From: Sphingomonadales bacterium
GTDB taxonomy: Bacteria; Pseudomonadota; Alphaproteobacteria; Sphingomonadales; Sphingomonadaceae
Assembly: GCA_006226685.1 (NCBI GenBank)
Contig: SBGG01000080.1
Coordinates: 1 to 55,605, forward strand
Reading direction: 5' to 3'
DNA: 55,605 bases
A program made the translations under genes and the position numbers. The first letter of the stretch is position 1, and the number at the start of each line of letters is the position of its first letter. Under the pieces are notes generated by a model. It worked only from the letters and a program-made list of their open reading frames with translations. It did not search any database and had not been told where the DNA came from. Of the stretch, positions 8,982-18,733 are shown piece by piece.

Positions 8982-9646
8982 TGCTGATGCGGCGCAATGC
9001 CCCTGCACCTGATGCCCATGGCGCGCTGATGGATGCCAATTACCGGTTTCAGCGCCATATCTATGATCTCACCCGCAAATATTATCTGCTGGGCCGGGAT
9101 CATCTGATCGACGGGCTCGACGCCGGAGCGGACAGCCAGGTGCTTGAGGTCGGCTGCGGCACCGGGCGCAACATGATCGCGGCGGCACGGCGCTGGCCGT
9201 CGGCTCGCTTCACCGGCCTCGACATCAGCGCGGCCATGCTGGAAACCGCCCGCGCCTCCATAGCACGGCAGAAGCTCGATCAGCGGATCGCGCTGGTTGA
9301 GGCCGATGCCTGCGATTTCGCGAGCAATACGGCCCTTGCCGACAGGCAATTCGACCGCATCTTCTTCTCCTATACGCTCTCGATGATCCCCGCATGGGAA
9401 TGCGCGATCGAAGAAGGGCTCGATGCACTGGCACCGGGCGGGTCACTGCATATCGTCGATTTCGGACAGCAGGAGCGCCTCCCCCGCCCGTTTCGCGCGG
9501 CTCTTTTTGCCTGGCTGCGTCAGTTTCATGTCAGCCCGCGCGGGGATCTCCGCCCGGTGCTGGAAGAAGCGGCGCAGCGTCATGGACGGAGGATCGACTA
9601 TCGCCCCCTCTATCGTGGCTATGCGTGGAGCGCTGTGCTGCGCTGA
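8981..9646 (+). CDS. btaB: BtaB-like SAM-dependent N-methyltransferase
   Basis: Expected to trimethylate the amino group of diacylglyceryl-homoserine to make the betaine lipid DGTS, a phosphorus-free membrane lipid. The start overlaps the btaA stop (TGATG), so translation is probably coupled; a GTG at 8978 is equally possible. The product of 221 residues is a class I methyltransferase: motif I EVGCGTGRNM, acidic residue in GLDISAAML, then FDRIFFSYTLSMIP and LAPGGSLHIVDFG. Size and place fit the separate bacterial BtaB. It lies convergent to adk with a shared hairpin between. Confidence 0.87.
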   Translation: MLMRRNAPAPDAHGALMDANYRFQRHIYDLTRKYYLLGRDHLIDGLDAGADSQVLEVGCGTGRNMIAAARRWPSARFTGLDISAAMLETARASIARQKLDQRIALVEADACDFASNTALADRQFDRIFFSYTLSMIPAWECAIEEGLDALAPGGSLHIVDFGQQERLPRPFRAALFAWLRQFHVSPRGDLRPVLEEAAQRHGRRIDYRPLYRGYAWSAVLR

Positions 9647-9711
9647 CCAGTTCGTCGGGAAGCGGCCCGCCCCACTGACACCCTCCACTCCCAGACAAAC
9701 CCGATCACCCC

Positions 9712-9742
9712 AAAATAGAAAAGGCGCCCCTCAGGAGCGCCC
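9712..9742 (-). terminator. Intrinsic terminator after adk (possibly two-way, also btaB)
   Basis: On the minus strand GGCGC and GCGCC flank a short loop with two further inner pairs, followed by TTTTCTATTTT. It lies 29 bases after the adk stop. On the plus strand it lies 77 bases after btaB and is followed by a weaker T-rich stretch. Confidence 0.75.
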
Positions 9743-9770
9743 TTCCGTCCTTATTTTCACAGACCGCTGC

Positions 9771-10421
9771 TCATCCGCGATCGAGAATGGCCATGATCGC
9801 TTTCGTCACATCATCCATATCGGCCATGCCGTCGACGCGGGACACGATCCCCCGCGCTTCGTAGATCGGCAGGATCGGCGCCGTCTTGGCGCGATATTCG
9901 GCCATACGGGTCCGTACCGTTTCCTCATTATCGTCGGCGCGACGCTTGAACTCGGTCGAGCCGCATTTGTCGCATACGCCTGCAACCTTGGGCTGCTTGA
10001 ACGTGTCGTGATAGCCTTCGCCGCAATTAGCGCAGGTGAAACGCCCGGTAATACGCTCAACCAGCGCGTCCTCATCGACATCCAGTTCGATCACATGATC
10101 CAGCGTGCGCCCGCGATCCGCCAGCAGGGCGTCGAGCGAATGGGCCTGAGCCTCGGTACGCGGATAGCCGTCGAAAATGACGCCCGTGCCTGCGTCCAGC
10201 GCATCCAGCGCTTCGCCGATAATGCCGGAAACGATCTCATCCGAAACCAGCCCGCCCGATTCCATCACCGCTTTCGCCTGCAGGCCGACCGGCGTTCCCG
10301 CCTTGACCGCGGCGCGCAACATGTCGCCGGTGGAAAGCTGCTTCATCCCGCGTTCGTCCACCAGACGCGTCGCCTGAGTTCCCTTGCCTGCTCCCGGAGG
10401 CCCGAGCAAAATGATGTTCAT
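9771..10421 (-). CDS. adk: Adenylate kinase, zinc-type lid
   Basis: Interconverts ATP plus AMP with two ADP in the cytoplasm. The 216-residue product has the P-loop GPPGAGKGTQ (residues 7-16), the AMP-binding LSTGDMLR and the long LID domain. The LID carries four cysteines (CANC and CDKC), which in this family hold a structural zinc. It follows secY by 29 bases, the usual spc-operon end. Confidence 0.97.
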   Translation of the reverse strand: MNIILLGPPGAGKGTQATRLVDERGMKQLSTGDMLRAAVKAGTPVGLQAKAVMESGGLVSDEIVSGIIGEALDALDAGTGVIFDGYPRTEAQAHSLDALLADRGRTLDHVIELDVDEDALVERITGRFTCANCGEGYHDTFKQPKVAGVCDKCGSTEFKRRADDNEETVRTRMAEYRAKTAPILPIYEARGIVSRVDGMADMDDVTKAIMAILDRG

Positions 10422-10450
10422 GAGACTATCCCCTGTCTTCCCTTATTATA

Positions 10451-11815
10451 TCAGCGCATCCGGCCTTTCAGGCGCGCCTTCTTGATAAGATCACCATATT
10501 GGTGAGCGAGCAGATGACTCTGGATCTGCGTAACCGTATCGACCGTCACGTTCACGACGATCAGCAGGCTGGTACCGCCCAGATAGAAAGGAATGCCGGC
10601 CTGCGCGATCGCATATTCCGGGATCAGACAGATCAGCGCGAGATAGGCCGCACCGATCACCGTGATACGGGTCAACACATAATCGAGATAGGCTTCCGTA
10701 TTCTTGCCGGGGCGAATGCCGGGAATGAAACCACCATTCTTCTTCAGATTTTCGGCGGTCTCTTCCGGGTTGAAGACAAGTGCCGTGTAGAAGAAGCAGA
10801 AGAAAACGATACCGAAGCCGTAAAGCGCCATATAGACCGGGCTGCCGTGGCTCAGCCACTGGTTCATCTCCAGCACGAAATCGCCCCAGACACTTTCACC
10901 GGCCACCTGATTGCCCGCAAATTTGGACACGGTGAGCGGCATCAGCAGCAATGAGCTGGCGAAGATCGGCGGGATCACGCCCGCAGTATTCACCTTCAGC
11001 GGCAGATGGCTGCGATCCGCCTGCATCAGGCCCTGCCGGGTCTGGCGCTTGGGATATTGGATCAGCACACGGCGCTGCGCCCTTTCCATGAAGCAAATGA
11101 ACGCGATGAGCGCCAGACAGAGAATCACCACACCGAGAATGAGCAGCCCGGAAATGGAACCTTCCCGCCCCGACTGGAACAGGTTGCTCAGCGTCACCGG
11201 AAGCTGCGCGACGATACCGGCCATGATGATGAGCGAGACGCCATTGCCGATGCCGCGTGACGTGATCTGTTCGCCCAGCCACATCAGGAACATGGTGCCG
11301 CCGATCAACGAGACGACGGCGGCAATGCGGAACAGCATGCCGGGTTCAACGACCGCCTGCATGCCCTGACTCGCGCCGAAGCTTTCAAGCCCGACCGCAA
11401 TGAAATAACCCTGCACCGCCGTCAGGCCGACCGTGCCGTAACGGGTATATTGGTTGAGCTTCTTGCGTCCGCTCTCGCCTTCCTTCTTGATCGCCGCCAG
11501 TTGCGGCGAGAGGGAAGCGGCGAGCTGCACCACGATCGACGCGGTAATATAGGGCATGACCCCCAGCGCAATCAGGCTCATACGCTGCAACGACCCACCG
11601 GAGAAGGTGTTGAAGATGTCGAGCACCCCGCCCTGAGTCTGCGCGTAAAGCTGCGACAGGACGGTAGGGTCGATACCCGGCAGCGGCACGAAGCTCAGGA
11701 AGCGAAATACGATGAGTGCGCCCAGCGTAAACCAGAGCCGCTTCTTCAGTTCCGTTGCCTGCGCAAATTTGGCGAGGCTCAGATTGGATGCCAGTTGATC
11801 GGCTCTCGATGCCAT
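10451..11815 (-). CDS. secY: Protein translocase subunit SecY
   Basis: Forms the protein-conducting channel of the Sec translocon in the inner membrane. The ATG at 11815 (MASRADQLASNL) is chosen over an upstream TTG at 11824. The 454-residue product has about ten membrane segments, the plug region after GIDPTVLSQL, and the conserved cytoplasmic loop with QYPKRQTRQG. The gene is 260 bases from rplO behind a hairpin, so it may have its own promoter; none was convincing by eye. Confidence 0.97.
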   Translation of the reverse strand: MASRADQLASNLSLAKFAQATELKKRLWFTLGALIVFRFLSFVPLPGIDPTVLSQLYAQTQGGVLDIFNTFSGGSLQRMSLIALGVMPYITASIVVQLAASLSPQLAAIKKEGESGRKKLNQYTRYGTVGLTAVQGYFIAVGLESFGASQGMQAVVEPGMLFRIAAVVSLIGGTMFLMWLGEQITSRGIGNGVSLIIMAGIVAQLPVTLSNLFQSGREGSISGLLILGVVILCLALIAFICFMERAQRRVLIQYPKRQTRQGLMQADRSHLPLKVNTAGVIPPIFASSLLLMPLTVSKFAGNQVAGESVWGDFVLEMNQWLSHGSPVYMALYGFGIVFFCFFYTALVFNPEETAENLKKNGGFIPGIRPGKNTEAYLDYVLTRITVIGAAYLALICLIPEYAIAQAGIPFYLGGTSLLIVVNVTVDTVTQIQSHLLAHQYGDLIKKARLKGRMR

Positions 11816-12017
11816 TGCTCTCAAATACCTTCAAAACCCGGCGCCCGGACGAGCGCGAAAAAAATCCTCTAGCGCCTTCCCGTCCAGCTGTGAACCGGCT
11901 GGATGCGCATCGGATCGAATCTCTTTTCGCAGTTGGCGCTTTGCAACCGACAACGCAAGGGGGCAATACTACCAAAGTCGATAGCCGGGCCCATGCCGCA
12001 CGGCCATGCAGCTACGC

Positions 12018-12051
12018 AAAAGCCCCGCTACCCTCTCGGGTGCGGGGCTTT
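12018..12051. terminator. Bidirectional hairpin between rplO and secY
   Basis: AAAGCCCCGC (12019-12028) pairs perfectly with GCGGGGCTTT (12042-12051), with inner pairs ACCC/GGGT. On the minus strand only four T follow, so termination may be partial. It lies 25 bases after the rplO stop. Confidence 0.65.
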
Positions 12052-12075
12052 CATAATCTATGTTCGGCTAAAGCC

Positions 12076-12597
12076 TCAGGCCTTGGCAGCCTTCTTCACG
12101 GTGCCCTTTTTCGCAGCGGCCTTGTCGGCTGCGCTGACAACGACGATCACGTCGACCTTCCCACCGGCCTTGTCAACCGCTTCGACCGCGCCCTTCGAGG
12201 CGCCGGCGACCGAGAAATTGAGCTTCGCGCTGATCTCGCCCTTCGCAAGCAGGCGTACGCCATCCTTGCCGCCACGAGCCAGACCGGCAGCCTTCAACGC
12301 GGCATGGTCGACGGTAGCCGACGCGTCGAGCTTGCCCGCATCCACCGCCTTCTGAACGGCGCCGAGGTTGACGACCGCATAATCCTTCGCGAACACATTG
12401 TTGAAGCCGCGCTTCGGCAGGCGCATGTGAAGCGGCATCTGACCGCCTTCGAAGCCGTTGATCGAAACGCCCGAGCGTGCCTTCGCACCCTTCTGGCCGC
12501 GGCCAGCGGTCTTGCCCTTGCCCGAGCCGATACCGCGGCCCACACGCATACGGCCCTTGCGGGCGCCTGCATTGTCGTTGAGTTCGTTCAGTTTCAT
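12076..12597 (-). CDS. rplO: 50S ribosomal protein L15
   Basis: Late-assembly large-subunit protein. The start at 12597 ([20 protein letters not shown]) matches the family N-terminus; the upstream open frame is not conserved. It contains [24 protein letters not shown]. At 173 residues it is longer than E. coli L15 (144) because of an Ala/Lys-rich C-terminal extension ([16 protein letters not shown]). Its ribosome site is weak. Confidence 0.97.
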   Translation of the reverse strand: MKLNELNDNAGARKGRMRVGRGIGSGKGKTAGRGQKGAKARSGVSINGFEGGQMPLHMRLPKRGFNNVFAKDYAVVNLGAVQKAVDAGKLDASATVDHAALKAAGLARGGKDGVRLLAKGEISAKLNFSVAGASKGAVEAVDKAGGKVDVIVVVSAADKAAAKKGTVKKAAKA

Positions 12598-12660
12598 ATC
12601 TTGCACTCGCTTTCGCTTGGTTCGCGCTGTTTGATTTTTTCCCTGCACGCTTCCGGGCGG

Positions 12661-12870
12661 TCAATCGTCCGGGTACATGTCCTTCAGGGAAACGAAGCCC
12701 GCATAGTCGCCTTCGGCTTCTCGCACAATGGCCTGTGCGGCAATAACCATCTCACCGTTAAAAGTGAGAGAGGGAGAGCCGTGCAGCTCCCAGCCCTTGT
12801 TCAGCATCCGTTCGATCCGCGCACAAAAGGCGGAATTGTCCGGACCCGTCAATAGCCGGTAGAGCTTCAC
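12661..12870 (-). CDS. DUF1737-type small protein inside the spc operon
   Basis: A 69-residue cytoplasmic protein of unknown function, read from GTG 12870 with AGGG 5 bases upstream. The sequence (MKLYRLLTGPDNSAFCARIE, then LNKGWELHGSPSLTF and ending SLKDMYPDD) fits the DUF1737 family, whose core is a Y-R-L...L...GW-x-L-x-G pattern. It starts 12 bases after rpmD and ends 63 bases before rplO, on the same strand, so it is co-transcribed with ribosomal protein genes. The role is not known; the location hints at a link with translation or secretion but does not prove it. Confidence 0.8.
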   Translation of the reverse strand: MKLYRLLTGPDNSAFCARIERMLNKGWELHGSPSLTFNGEMVIAAQAIVREAEGDYAGFVSLKDMYPDD

Positions 12871-12882
12871 GGCCCTGCCCGA

Positions 12883-13062
12883 TCAGCCTTCCAGTACCTG
12901 GACGAGGTGGGGCAGCTTGGCAATCGCGCCGCGAACTTCGGGCGTATCTTCCAGCTCCACCTCACGGTGCATCTTGTTGAGCCCCAGACCGATCAGGATC
13001 TTGCGCTGGGATTCGGGGCGACGGATCGGCGAACCGATCTGCTTGATCTTGATTTTCGCCAT
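12883..13062 (-). CDS. rpmD: 50S ribosomal protein L30
   Basis: Small large-subunit protein. The 59-residue product reads [17 protein letters not shown]... with [18 protein letters not shown] and the end HLVQVLEG, which is the L30 pattern. It starts 6 bases after the rpsE stop. Confidence 0.96.
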   Translation of the reverse strand: MAKIKIKQIGSPIRRPESQRKILIGLGLNKMHREVELEDTPEVRGAIAKLPHLVQVLEG

Positions 13063-13068
13063 CGTTCG

Positions 13069-13755
13069 TTACTCCGCAATCGCTTCGGCTTCGGCCTGCG
13101 CGACCTCCACGGAGGCGCCGCCACGGCCCAACAGGTCCGCGACCTTCTTGCCGCGACGCTGCGCCACCGACTTCGGGCTGGTCTGCTCGGTCAGCGCCTC
13201 GAAGGTGGCACGGATCATGTTATAGGGGTTTGACGTACCGACCGACTTGGTCACGACGTCGGCAACGCCCAGGCTTTCGAACACAGCGCGCATCGGGCCG
13301 CCGGCGATGATGCCGGTACCGGCAGGCGCCGAACGAACGGTGACGTTGCCCGCGCCGAATTGGCCACGACCGTCATGGTGAAGGGTCCGGCCCTCGCGCA
13401 ACGGCACGCGAACCATCTTCTTCTTGGCGGATGCGGTCGCCTTGCTGATCGCTTCAGGCACTTCGCGCGCCTTGCCGTGACCGAAACCAACCCGGCCCTT
13501 GCCGTCGCCAACGACGACAAGCGCGGCGAAACCGAAGCGCTTACCGCCCTTCACGGTCTTGCTGACGCGGTTGATATGGACCAGCTTCTCGATCAGCTCT
13601 TCGCCCTGATCTTCCTGGGCGCGGCGATCGTCGCGACGACCGCGGCCGCCCCGCTCACCCCGGTTGCGATCACCGCCGCGACCGCGACGACCGCCGCGAC
13701 CTTCGGCTTCGGGAGCGCCGGCAGCGCCGGCTTCGACGTTCACTTCATCGGCCAT
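13069..13755 (-). CDS. rpsE: 30S ribosomal protein S5 with Arg/Gly-rich N-terminal extension
   Basis: Small-subunit protein at the mRNA entry channel, important for accuracy. The start at 13755 ([10 protein letters not shown]) has GGAG upstream. At 228 residues it is much longer than E. coli S5 (167): about 55 extra N-terminal residues are rich in Gly, Arg, Asp and Glu ([19 protein letters not shown]). The core is normal, including the spectinomycin loop [13 protein letters not shown] and [18 protein letters not shown]. It overlaps none but begins 1 base from the rplR stop. Confidence 0.97.
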   Translation of the reverse strand: MADEVNVEAGAAGAPEAEGRGGRRGRGGDRNRGERGGRGRRDDRRAQEDQGEELIEKLVHINRVSKTVKGGKRFGFAALVVVGDGKGRVGFGHGKAREVPEAISKATASAKKKMVRVPLREGRTLHHDGRGQFGAGNVTVRSAPAGTGIIAGGPMRAVFESLGVADVVTKSVGTSNPYNMIRATFEALTEQTSPKSVAQRRGKKVADLLGRGGASVEVAQAEAEAIAE

Positions 13756-13756
13756 A

Positions 13757-14110
13757 TCAGAACTCCAGCCCGCCTTCACGGGCAGCATCGGCCAGCGCCT
13801 TCACGCGGCCATGGAACAGGAAACCGCCGCGATCGAACACGACCTTGGTGACGCCGGCCTTGGTGGCAGCGGCAGCGATACGCTTGCCGACTTCGGCAGC
13901 CGCGGCGGAGTTGGAGCCCGCCTGACCGCGAACCTCCTTGTCCAGAGTCGACGCGGCGGCAACGGTGTGCCCCTGCGCATCGTCGATGACCTGAGCATAA
14001 ATATGCCGGCCCGAGCGATGAATCGACAAGCGGGGACGTCCACCGGCGCGAGCCTTGAGGGCGGTGCGAACACGGCGACGGCGCCGTTCGAAGAGAGAGA
14101 GTTTCGCCAT
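13757..14110 (-). CDS. rplR: 50S ribosomal protein L18
   Basis: 5S rRNA-binding protein of the central protuberance. The 117-residue product begins [19 protein letters not shown] and carries [20 protein letters not shown] and the C-terminal [24 protein letters not shown] typical of L18. It lies 3 bases after rplF. Confidence 0.97.
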   Translation of the reverse strand: MAKLSLFERRRRRVRTALKARAGGRPRLSIHRSGRHIYAQVIDDAQGHTVAAASTLDKEVRGQAGSNSAAAAEVGKRIAAAATKAGVTKVVFDRGGFLFHGRVKALADAAREGGLEF

Positions 14111-14113
14111 GGC

Positions 14114-14647
14114 TTACTTCTTCTTGCCTTCTTTGCGGAAGATATACTCACCGCGATATTTGATACCCTTGCCCTTATAGGGCTCCGGCTTGCGCCAGCG
14201 ACGAATTTCGGCAGCGACCTGACCGACCTTCTGCTTGTCGATCCCGCTGATCTCGACCGTGGTGTTATCCGGGGTCTTGATCTCGATGCCCTCGGGCACC
14301 GCATAGTCGACATCATGGCTGTAGCCGAGCTGCAGCTTCAGCGTCTTGCCCTGCGCGGTCGCACGATAGCCGACACCGGTGATTTCCAGCACCTTGGTGT
14401 AGCCTTCGGTCACGCCGGTAACCAGATTCTGGATCAGCGTCCGCTGCATGCCCCAGAAGGACCGGGCGCGCTTGCCATTATTCGCCGGAGCGATGGTGAG
14501 CTTGTCACCCTCCAGCTCATAGGTCACTTCGTCAGCCATCGGCATCGACAGGCTGCCCTTGGGCCCCTTCATCGAAACCTGACCGTCTGCGACGGTGGCG
14601 GTTACGCCTGCCGGAATGCTGACCGGCTTCTTTCCGGTACGGCTCAT
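14114..14647 (-). CDS. rplF: 50S ribosomal protein L6
   Basis: Large-subunit protein near the factor-binding site. The 177-residue product begins [18 protein letters not shown], has two repeated L6 folds and the C-terminal signature [16 protein letters not shown]. Its start overlaps the rpsH stop by one base, suggesting translational coupling. Confidence 0.97.
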   Translation of the reverse strand: MSRTGKKPVSIPAGVTATVADGQVSMKGPKGSLSMPMADEVTYELEGDKLTIAPANNGKRARSFWGMQRTLIQNLVTGVTEGYTKVLEITGVGYRATAQGKTLKLQLGYSHDVDYAVPEGIEIKTPDNTTVEISGIDKQKVGQVAAEIRRWRKPEPYKGKGIKYRGEYIFRKEGKKK

Positions 14648-15042
14648 CAGAACACCTCCGCCAGAACTTCGCCGCCGACATTCTGCTCACGCGCCTCGGC
14701 GTCGGAGAGAACGCCGCGGGGCGTCGAAACAATGGTGATGCCGAGGCCGTTACGCACAACCGGCAGTTCCTTGCTGCCGGAATAGACGCGACGGCCAGGC
14801 TTGGAAACGCGCGCGACATGCTTGATCGCGGGCTCGCCCTCGAAATATTTCAGTTCGATGCGAAGGCCGGGATGCTTGCCCAGCGCTTCCTCACTGTAAC
14901 CACGAATATAGCCCTCACGCTGAAGCACGTCGAGCACATGGGCGCGCAGCTTCGAAGCCGGGGTCGTGACGCTGTCCTTGCGGGCCTGCTGGCCGTTGCG
15001 GATGCGGGTGAGCATATCACCCAGAGGATCGGTCAATGCCAT
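14647..15042 (-). CDS. rpsH: 30S ribosomal protein S8
   Basis: Central-domain 16S rRNA binder; in E. coli it is the translational repressor of the spc operon. The 131-residue product begins [18 protein letters not shown] and carries the signature [20 protein letters not shown]. Whether it represses this operon was not tested. Confidence 0.97.
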   Translation of the reverse strand: MALTDPLGDMLTRIRNGQQARKDSVTTPASKLRAHVLDVLQREGYIRGYSEEALGKHPGLRIELKYFEGEPAIKHVARVSKPGRRVYSGSKELPVVRNGLGITIVSTPRGVLSDAEAREQNVGGEVLAEVF

Positions 15043-15054
15043 GATATATTATCC

Positions 15055-15360
15055 TTACCAGCTCGACTTGGTGACGCCGGGGATCAGGCCCTTGTTGGCC
15101 AGATCGCGCAGCTGCACGCGGCAGAGGCGGAACTTGCGGTAATAGGCACGGGGACGGCCGGTCAGCTCGCAACGGTTGCGAATACGGGTCGGGTTGCCGT
15201 TACGCGGGATTTCGGCCATCTTCAGGCGCGCGATCAAACGCTCGGTATCATCGAGCGTGGTGTCGGCCGCCATGGCCTTCAGCTTCGCATATTTGCCGGC
15301 ATATTTCTTGACCAGCTTCTTGCGACGCTCATTCTTGTTGATCGAACTCAGTTTCGCCAT
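15055..15360 (-). CDS. rpsN: 30S ribosomal protein S14, long zinc-independent form
   Basis: Head protein of the small subunit. The 101-residue product begins [20 protein letters not shown] and contains [20 protein letters not shown]. Only two cysteines are present, so this is the C-minus form that does not bind zinc. Confidence 0.97.
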   Translation of the reverse strand: MAKLSSINKNERRKKLVKKYAGKYAKLKAMAADTTLDDTERLIARLKMAEIPRNGNPTRIRNRCELTGRPRAYYRKFRLCRVQLRDLANKGLIPGVTKSSW

Positions 15361-15396
15361 GACTTAAGTTCTCTTCCTTCCTTAACGCAGGCGCGC

Positions 15397-15972
15397 TTAC
15401 GCGGCCTGCTTTTCCTCTTCAACCGGGAACGGGAAACCGAACAGGCGCAGCAGTTCGCGCGCTTCGTCGTCCGTCTCAGCGGTGGTGGTGACGATGATGT
15501 CCATGCCGCGCACCTTATCGATGCGGTCATAGTTGATTTCCGGGAAAATAATCTGTTCCTTGATCCCGAACGCATAGTTGCCACGGCCATCGAACGACTT
15601 CGGGTTCAGGCCACGGAAGTCGCGAATGCGGGGCATGGCGATCGTGATCAGGCGATCCAGAAATTCATACATGCGTTCGCGGCGCAGGGTAACCTTCGCG
15701 CCGATCGGCATGCCTTCACGCAGCTTGAACTGCGCGATCGACTTCTTCGCCTTGGTGATGACGGGCTTCTGGCCCGCGATCAGTTCCATTTCCTCGGCCG
15801 CGGACGTGACCTTCTTCTTGTCCTGCGTCGCTTCGCCCACGCCCATGTTAAGCGTGATCTTTTCGATCCGCGGGATCTGCATCACATTCTGATAGCCGAA
15901 CTTGTCGGACATCGCCTTGATGATCGTCTCGTCATAGACGGACTTCAGGCGAGGAGTGTATTTGTCAGCCAT
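15397..15972 (-). CDS. rplE: 50S ribosomal protein L5
   Basis: 5S rRNA binder of the central protuberance that contacts S13 in the head bridge. The 191-residue product shows [34 protein letters not shown] and [18 protein letters not shown]. Its start overlaps the rplX stop by one base. The C-terminus is slightly longer than usual (VEEEKQAA). Confidence 0.97.
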   Translation of the reverse strand: MADKYTPRLKSVYDETIIKAMSDKFGYQNVMQIPRIEKITLNMGVGEATQDKKKVTSAAEEMELIAGQKPVITKAKKSIAQFKLREGMPIGAKVTLRRERMYEFLDRLITIAMPRIRDFRGLNPKSFDGRGNYAFGIKEQIIFPEINYDRIDKVRGMDIIVTTTAETDDEARELLRLFGFPFPVEEEKQAA

Positions 15973-16283
15973 TAGATGACCTCCCCGGACTTGACGGCCA
16001 CGCGGACCTTCTTGCCGTCACGGTCCTCGAACCGGACGCGGGTGGGCTTGCCATCCTTGCCGGCGATCGCGACGTTGGAAATATGCAGCGGCGCAGGCTT
16101 GCGATCGATGCCGCCCTGGGGGTTCATCTGATCGGGCTTGCGGTGACGTGCGTGCACGTTGACGCCATCGACCAGCACCTTGTCTTCCTTCGGGAAGACC
16201 TGAAGAACGGCGCCGGAACGGCCCTTGTCCTTGCCGGCGAGCACGATGACCGTGTCACCCTTTTTGATCTTGGCAGCGCTCAT
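15972..16283 (-). CDS. rplX: 50S ribosomal protein L24
   Basis: Assembly initiator at the tunnel exit. The 103-residue product begins [20 protein letters not shown], which is the KOW motif, and contains [18 protein letters not shown]. It overlaps one base with both rplN and rplE. Confidence 0.97.
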   Translation of the reverse strand: MSAAKIKKGDTVIVLAGKDKGRSGAVLQVFPKEDKVLVDGVNVHARHRKPDQMNPQGGIDRKPAPLHISNVAIAGKDGKPTRVRFEDRDGKKVRVAVKSGEVI

Positions 16284-16651
16284 TACAGCACCTCCGGAGC
16301 AAGCGAAATGATCTTCATGAAGTTCTTCGCGCGCAGCTCACGAACCACCGGGCCGAAGATACGGGTGCCGATCGGCTCCTCGTTCTTGCCGACCAGCACA
16401 GCGGCGTTGGTGTCGAAACGAATGACGCTGCCGTCGGGACGACGAACGTCCTTCGCGGTGCGCACGATGACGGCACGATGCACGTCACCCTTCTTCACGC
16501 GCCCCTTGGGCTGCGCGTCCTTGACGGAGACGACGATCACGTCGCCCACGCCGGCGACGCGCCGCTTCGAGCCGCCCAGCACCTTGATGCACTGAACGCG
16601 CTTGGCGCCGCTGTTATCGGCGACCTCAAGATTGGATTGCATCTGGATCAT
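16283..16651 (-). CDS. rplN: 50S ribosomal protein L14
   Basis: Subunit-interface protein. The 122-residue product begins [20 protein letters not shown] and contains [21 protein letters not shown]. It follows rpsQ after 65 bases with a small GC hairpin (GCCGGG/CCCGGT) without a T-run. Confidence 0.97.
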   Translation of the reverse strand: MIQMQSNLEVADNSGAKRVQCIKVLGGSKRRVAGVGDVIVVSVKDAQPKGRVKKGDVHRAVIVRTAKDVRRPDGSVIRFDTNAAVLVGKNEEPIGTRIFGPVVRELRAKNFMKIISLAPEVL

Positions 16652-16716
16652 GGATCCGGTTCCTTCTCATCTGGCTTGCCGGGTCAAACGCCCGGTAGTT
16701 CCGAAAATCTTCTCGC

Positions 16717-16980
16717 TCAGGCCGCCTGTTCGGGGGACTTGTGCGTATCCACCCGCTCGACGACCTTCCAGGTCTTGAGCTTCGAGATCGGCGCCGTCTC
16801 CTCGATACGGACGGTTTCACCCTCATGATAGGCATTGGCCTCATCATGAGCGTGATATTTCTTCGAACGGCGAATGATCTTACCGTAGAGCGGGTGCTTC
16901 ACCTTACGCTCAACGCGAACCACAACCGTCTTATCACCCTTGTCGGAAACCACTGTTCCCGTCAGCACGCGCTTGGGCAT
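16717..16980 (-). CDS. rpsQ: 30S ribosomal protein S17
   Basis: Primary 16S rRNA binder. The 87-residue product begins [20 protein letters not shown] and has the OB-fold pattern with [19 protein letters not shown]. It lies 14 bases after rpmC. Confidence 0.97.
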   Translation of the reverse strand: MPKRVLTGTVVSDKGDKTVVVRVERKVKHPLYGKIIRRSKKYHAHDEANAYHEGETVRIEETAPISKLKTWKVVERVDTHKSPEQAA

Positions 16981-16994
16981 AGTTGCTTCCTTCC

Positions 16995-17195
16995 TTATTT
17001 CGCGGCGCGGGCGCGTTCGCCCTGCAGCGTTTTGATCTGGGCGATAGTGCGGCGCACCTCGCGAACCCGGCTCGACTTTTCAAGCTGGTTGGTTGCCGCC
17101 TGAAAGCGCAGGTTGAACTGCTCCTTTTTCAGATTGGCAAGCTCAACCGACAATTCATCGTCAGTCTTGGTGCGGAGATCGATGACCTTGACCAT
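16995..17195 (-). CDS. rpmC: 50S ribosomal protein L29
   Basis: Tunnel-exit protein near the signal recognition particle docking site. The 66-residue helical product begins [19 protein letters not shown] and contains the signature [10 protein letters not shown]. It overlaps the rplP stop by one base. Confidence 0.97.
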   Translation of the reverse strand: MVKVIDLRTKTDDELSVELANLKKEQFNLRFQAATNQLEKSSRVREVRRTIAQIKTLQGERARAAK

Positions 17196-17629
17196 TATTC
17201 GCCTCCCAGATGCGAGGTGTCGCCCAGACGAGCCACGACCTTGGTCTTGATGGGGAGCTTCATCGCAGCGCGCGAAAAAGCTTCGGCGGCGAGCGGGCCA
17301 GGAACACCGTCCAGCTCAAACAGGATGCGGCCCGGCTTCACGCGAGCGGCCCAATATTCGACGCTGCCCTTACCTTTACCCTGACGGACTTCGGCAGGCT
17401 TTTTCGAGACGGGAACGTCCGGGAACACGCGGATCCACAAGCGACCCTGACGGCGAATGTGGCGGGTGATCGCACGACGAGCGGCCTCGATCTGGCGCGC
17501 GGTGATCCGCTCCGGTTCCATGGCCTTCAGACCATAGGCTCCGAAATTAAGGTCGCTACCGCCCTTGGCATCGCCCTTGATCCGACCCTTGAAGGTCTTG
17601 CGGAACTTCATTTTCTTCGGTTGCAGCAT
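17195..17629 (-). CDS. rplP: 50S ribosomal protein L16
   Basis: Positions A- and P-site tRNAs in the large subunit. The 144-residue product begins [19 protein letters not shown] and shows [20 protein letters not shown] and RMGKGKG-like [19 protein letters not shown]. It lies 21 bases after rpsC. Confidence 0.97.
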   Translation of the reverse strand: MLQPKKMKFRKTFKGRIKGDAKGGSDLNFGAYGLKAMEPERITARQIEAARRAITRHIRRQGRLWIRVFPDVPVSKKPAEVRQGKGKGSVEYWAARVKPGRILFELDGVPGPLAAEAFSRAAMKLPIKTKVVARLGDTSHLGGE

Positions 17630-17650
17630 GACGCTATTACCTTCTTATAT

Positions 17651-18346
17651 TCAATGCGCCGGACGGACGCCGGAGGTTTGAGCCTCCATCATCAGCCGAT
17701 CGGTGGCCATCGGATCGTGACCAAGGATTTCACCCTTGAAGATCCAGACCTTGATACCGCAAACGCCATAAGCGGTGTGGGCGGTCGCTTCGGCATAGTC
17801 GACATTACCGCGCAACGTGTGCAGCGGAACGCGGCCTTCGCGATACCATTCGACGCGGGCGATCTCTGCGCCGCCAAGACGGCCACCGCAGGTGATCTTG
17901 ATGCCCTCAGCGCCCAGACGCAGCGCCGACTGCACCGCGCGCTTCATCGCACGACGGAAAGCGATACGACGCTCCAGCTGATCGGCGACGCCCTGTGCAA
18001 CCAGTTTCGAATCGATTTCCGGCTTGCGGATTTCGACGATGTTGAGGCTGACGTCGGAAGATGTCATCTCACCCAGTTTGCGGCGCAGCTTTTCGATATC
18101 CGCGCCCTTTTTCCCGATGATGACACCGGGGCGGGCAGCATAGATCGAAACCCGGCACAGCTTGGCCGGACGCTCGATCACGACCTTGGAGATCGCGGCC
18201 TGCGGCAGCTTCTTCATGATGTAGGTGCGGATCTTGAGATCCTCCATCAGAAGACGGCCATAATCCTGGCCTTCCGCGAACCAGCGGCTATCCCAGGTGC
18301 GGTTGATCTGAAGACGCAGACCGATCGGATTGCTCTTGTGACCCAT
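17651..18346 (-). CDS. rpsC: 30S ribosomal protein S3
   Basis: mRNA entry-channel protein with helicase activity. The 231-residue product begins [20 protein letters not shown], has a KH-type RNA-binding part with the GxxG loop ([16 protein letters not shown]) and the C-terminal [20 protein letters not shown] signature. It lies 3 bases after rplV. Confidence 0.97.
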   Translation of the reverse strand: MGHKSNPIGLRLQINRTWDSRWFAEGQDYGRLLMEDLKIRTYIMKKLPQAAISKVVIERPAKLCRVSIYAARPGVIIGKKGADIEKLRRKLGEMTSSDVSLNIVEIRKPEIDSKLVAQGVADQLERRIAFRRAMKRAVQSALRLGAEGIKITCGGRLGGAEIARVEWYREGRVPLHTLRGNVDYAEATAHTAYGVCGIKVWIFKGEILGHDPMATDRLMMEAQTSGVRPAH

Positions 18347-18349
18347 GAC

Positions 18350-18733
18350 TTACGCCTCCGCTTCGCTCTGTTCGCGCACCACGATCCGAACCCGGCTGAA
18401 CGGCTTCAGGATACGGGTCGACTTGCCACGACCACGGGCATGCCAGCGCTTCATCACGATGCCCTTGCCGACCGAAGCCTCAGCAACGACCAGCGCGTCG
18501 ACATCGAGGTTGTGGTTGTTTTCCGCATTGGCGATGGCCGATGCCAGCACCTTGCGCACGTCGACCGCCATCGCCTTCTTGGAGAAGGCGAGCACGTTCA
18601 GCGCGTCTTCAACCTTGCGGCCACGGATCAACGCGGCAACGAGGTTCAGCTTCTGGGCCGAGCCACGGATCGAGGTGCCGACAGCGAGCGCCTCATTGTC
18701 GCCTACGCGACGGGGAGCTTTTGCCTTGCCCAT
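18350..18733 (-). CDS. rplV: 50S ribosomal protein L22
   Basis: Tunnel protein whose beta-hairpin lines the peptide exit. The 127-residue product begins [20 protein letters not shown] and contains [20 protein letters not shown] in the hairpin. It overlaps rpsS by one base. Confidence 0.97.
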   Translation of the reverse strand: MGKAKAPRRVGDNEALAVGTSIRGSAQKLNLVAALIRGRKVEDALNVLAFSKKAMAVDVRKVLASAIANAENNHNLDVDALVVAEASVGKGIVMKRWHARGRGKSTRILKPFSRVRIVVREQSEAEA

